A stretch of DNA of 6,487 nt from an uncultured Eubacteriaceae bacterium. Its GTDB lineage: Bacteria > Bacillota > Clostridia > Eubacteriales > UBA1433. The position numbers and the translations under genes were made by a program. Below the pieces are notes generated by a model. That model was given only the letters and a program-made list of their open reading frames with translations. It was not told the DNA's origin and ran no database searches. The stretch lies in contig CALFLU010000060.1 of NCBI GenBank assembly GCA_937880125.1, forward strand, positions 1 to 6,487, written 5' to 3'. Of the stretch, positions 5,440 to 6,487 are shown one piece after another; position 1 is the first letter of the stretch; every line of letters begins with the position of its first letter.

Positions 5440-5868
5440 ATGGCGAGAGAGGACACAACATTTGACAAATTATCTAAGGAGGAACATATTGCGATTTCGA
5501 AAAAGGGCGGCAGGGCGTCGGGGGCGGCGCGGCGGCGCAAGAAGTCGATGCGCGAGTGGGCGGAGATTATTTTAAACAGCAGGGAGTGTGACGAGGGGCG
5601 TCTTGGCGCCTGGCAGGCAGGAGAGATTGGCGAGGAGATGACGAAGATGGCATCGATTGTGCTGCATTTGTGCAACATGGCAGCGGGCGAGGGCAAGGAC
5701 AGCATTGCGGCGTTTCGCGAAATTCGCAGCCTGCTGGGTGAAGAGGCGCCTGCGGCGGTGGACGTGCGGTTGCGGCCGGGGCTTAAGGAGCAGACGGCGC
5801 GGATTTTGGCGGTGATGGACAAAGAGAGCGAACATCGTGCGAGGAGCGAAAAAGAGGCGATTGAGTGA
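5440..5868 (+). CDS. Small phage-type protein with N-terminal KGG/basic motif (terminase-associated-like)
   Basis: The protein has 142 residues, is soluble and is highly charged. The N-terminus has LSKEEHIAISKKGGRASG (11-28) running into a basic patch, ARRRKK (30-35), then SMREWAEII. Residues 65-85 look helical (EEMTKMASIVLHLCNMAAGEG), followed by a segment around FREIRSLLGEEAP (92-104) and an acidic/basic tail. This order of a KGGxxSGxxRRxKK patch, a helical middle and IRxLLGE before a variable tail is what I recall from small phage proteins encoded beside terminase genes. I give that from memory, without a search. DNA binding by the basic patch is an inference. Start: AAAAGGAG nine bases upstream. 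No terminase, portal or other phage gene is visible. The gene stands alone between arrays, with a repeat unit beginning about ten bases after the TGA. It may be a stranded phage gene or a domesticated DNA-binding protein. Confidence 0.82.
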   Translation: MAREDTTFDKLSKEEHIAISKKGGRASGAARRRKKSMREWAEIILNSRECDEGRLGAWQAGEIGEEMTKMASIVLHLCNMAAGEGKDSIAAFREIRSLLGEEAPAAVDVRLRPGLKEQTARILAVMDKESEHRARSEKEAIE

Positions 5869-5908
5869 GGGGCGGGGCTGTGTGCAATACAATTGGTTTG
5901 TGGAGAAA

Positions 5909-5939
5909 CATACTGCGGGAAAGTGATAAAGGGAGTATC
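5909..5939 (+). repeat. Inverted repeat CATACT/AGTATC, copy C (degenerate)
   Basis: The arms CATACT (5909-5914) and AGTATC (5934-5939) are separated by 19 nt. The outermost pair is lost (C opposite C), leaving five pairs. GTGATAAAGGG is kept in the spacer. Confidence 0.45.
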
Positions 5940-6105
5940 AGAAAGGAGGGGTGGGGTGTTGCGTGCAGTCAGGGCGATTGCGGGAAGTTAAATTGGTTTT
6001 TGGGAGAAGAAAATTGCGGGAAGTGCGTGGAATATTAATTGATTTATGGAGAGGCAGATTGCGGGGGAAAGGGTTTGCGGGAGGTTAATTTGCTTCATTG
6101 GGAAA

Positions 6106-6135
6106 CATGCTGTGTGAAGTGATAAAGGGAGCATG
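6106..6135 (+). repeat. Inverted repeat CATGCT/AGCATG, copy D (both arms changed)
   Basis: The arms CATGCT (6106-6111) and AGCATG (6130-6135) have an 18-nt spacer. Compared with copies A and B, A became G in the left arm and T became C at the partner position in the right arm, so all six pairs are kept. Confidence 0.5.
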
Positions 6136-6472
6136 AGAAAGGGGTGGGGTTGTGTTTGGAGAGTAAGCGGTTGCGAGGCAACAACAAATTTGGGGCAGTC
6201 AAATTGGTTATAGAGAAGTTGGTTGAGGGGAGTGCGTGGAATCGAATTGGTTTATTGGAAAACAGATTGCGGGCAGTTAAATTGGCGACAGAGAGAAGAG
6301 GGCTTGCGTGCAATCAATTTGATATATGGAAAAGTAGATTGCGGGAAATTAGATTGCTTTTTGGTCCAATTAGATTGCAGTGGGTCAATTGGGTTGGGGA
6401 AGTGGTCAGCGGGTGCATTGGATAGGGCGAGAAGTGAAGAATGGGGCGTTGATTTGGTTGGAGGGTGGAAAT

Positions 6473-6487
6473 ATGCCCATTTCTGAT
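6473..6487 (+). CDS. Possible start of a further gene, cut by the window edge
   Basis: ATG at 6473 is preceded by GGAGGG at 6460-6465, seven bases upstream, which is an ideal ribosome binding site. It follows the last array unit by about 70 bp. Only five codons (MPISD) are visible, so nothing can be said about the product. A chance ATG in G-rich sequence remains possible. Confidence 0.4.

Larger units (their letters stand above)
5878..6400 (+). repeat. Array 4: ~15 units of the ~35-bp repeat
   Basis: Approximate unit starts are 5878, 5913, 5959, 5978, 6014, 6059, 6075, 6110, 6150, 6190, 6223, 6266, 6304, 6339 and 6375. Spacing is less regular than in array 1 (some steps of 16-19 and 43-46 bp), which suggests partial deletions and insertions. 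It contains two copies of the CATACT-type inverted repeat and the TTGCGAGGCAAC block also found at 1812-1823. Plus-strand open frames at 6144-6425 and 6223-6486 read through the repeats and have no support as genes. Confidence 0.8.

Noticed and set aside
4676..5461. Overlapping minus-strand ORFs of 79-175 codons and a plus-strand ORF at 4743-5165
   Set aside because: They overlap one another on both strands over array 3, contain the repeat in translation, lack ribosome binding sites and have no protein-like composition.
1605..6400. Integron attC cassette array
   Set aside because: The layout is suggestive, but I find no paired R and L core sites (GTTRRRY type) flanking each gene, no attC-like folded site per cassette, and no integrase gene.
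6144..6486. Plus-strand ORFs at 6144-6425 and 6223-6486
   Set aside because: Both read through array 4 in different frames with low-complexity repeat-derived peptides. Neither has a well-placed ribosome binding site.

Overview
The window looks like an accessory, repeat-rich stretch of a Firmicutes chromosome, probably a Clostridia-type gut bacterium. This is an inference from the strong GGAG-type ribosome binding sites, TGn-extended -10 promoters, U-tract hairpin terminators and the look of the proteins; nothing here fixes the genus. Every gene I can support lies on the + strand. The + strand is very G/A-rich and C-poor, most strongly between the genes.

Layout: (1) 2-616 is the 3' part of a classical short-chain dehydrogenase/reductase gene, closed by a terminator at 701-748. 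(2) 1020-1568 is a self-contained transcription unit: promoter, ~110-nt leader, a 108-residue four-helix membrane protein, terminator. (3) 1605-2497 is an array of ~24 units of a ~35-bp repeat, itself organised in higher-order copies. (4) 2598-3068 is a second unit built like unit 2, encoding a paralogue of the same membrane protein. It is followed at 3133-3900 by an AT-rich gene of unknown function that looks foreign. (5) 3973-4374 holds two terminators, a couple of array units and a tiny ORF with a good ribosome binding site. (6) 4421-5398 is mostly array again, interrupted by an unusual block (4711-4807) with an imperfect hairpin, a purine tract and a perfect 12-bp palindrome. (7) 5440-5868 encodes a small basic phage-type protein with a KGG motif. 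The array resumes about 10 bp after its stop codon. (8) 5878-6400 is array. At the right edge a new gene may begin at 6473.

The most notable object is the repeat. I count roughly 63 degenerate units by eye, all in the same orientation, mostly 33-38 bp apart. Each has a conserved half (TTGCGGGCAGTC followed by AAATTGGTT) and a variable purine-rich half. They fill nearly all the space between small unrelated genes. They are not CRISPR repeats, not integron attC sites as far as I can see, and not convincingly coding. Some longer units carry a CATACT...AGTATG inverted repeat, and one copy shows a matched change in both arms. The genes do not form an obvious pathway. The layout resembles separate one- or two-gene cassettes set in a repeat matrix.
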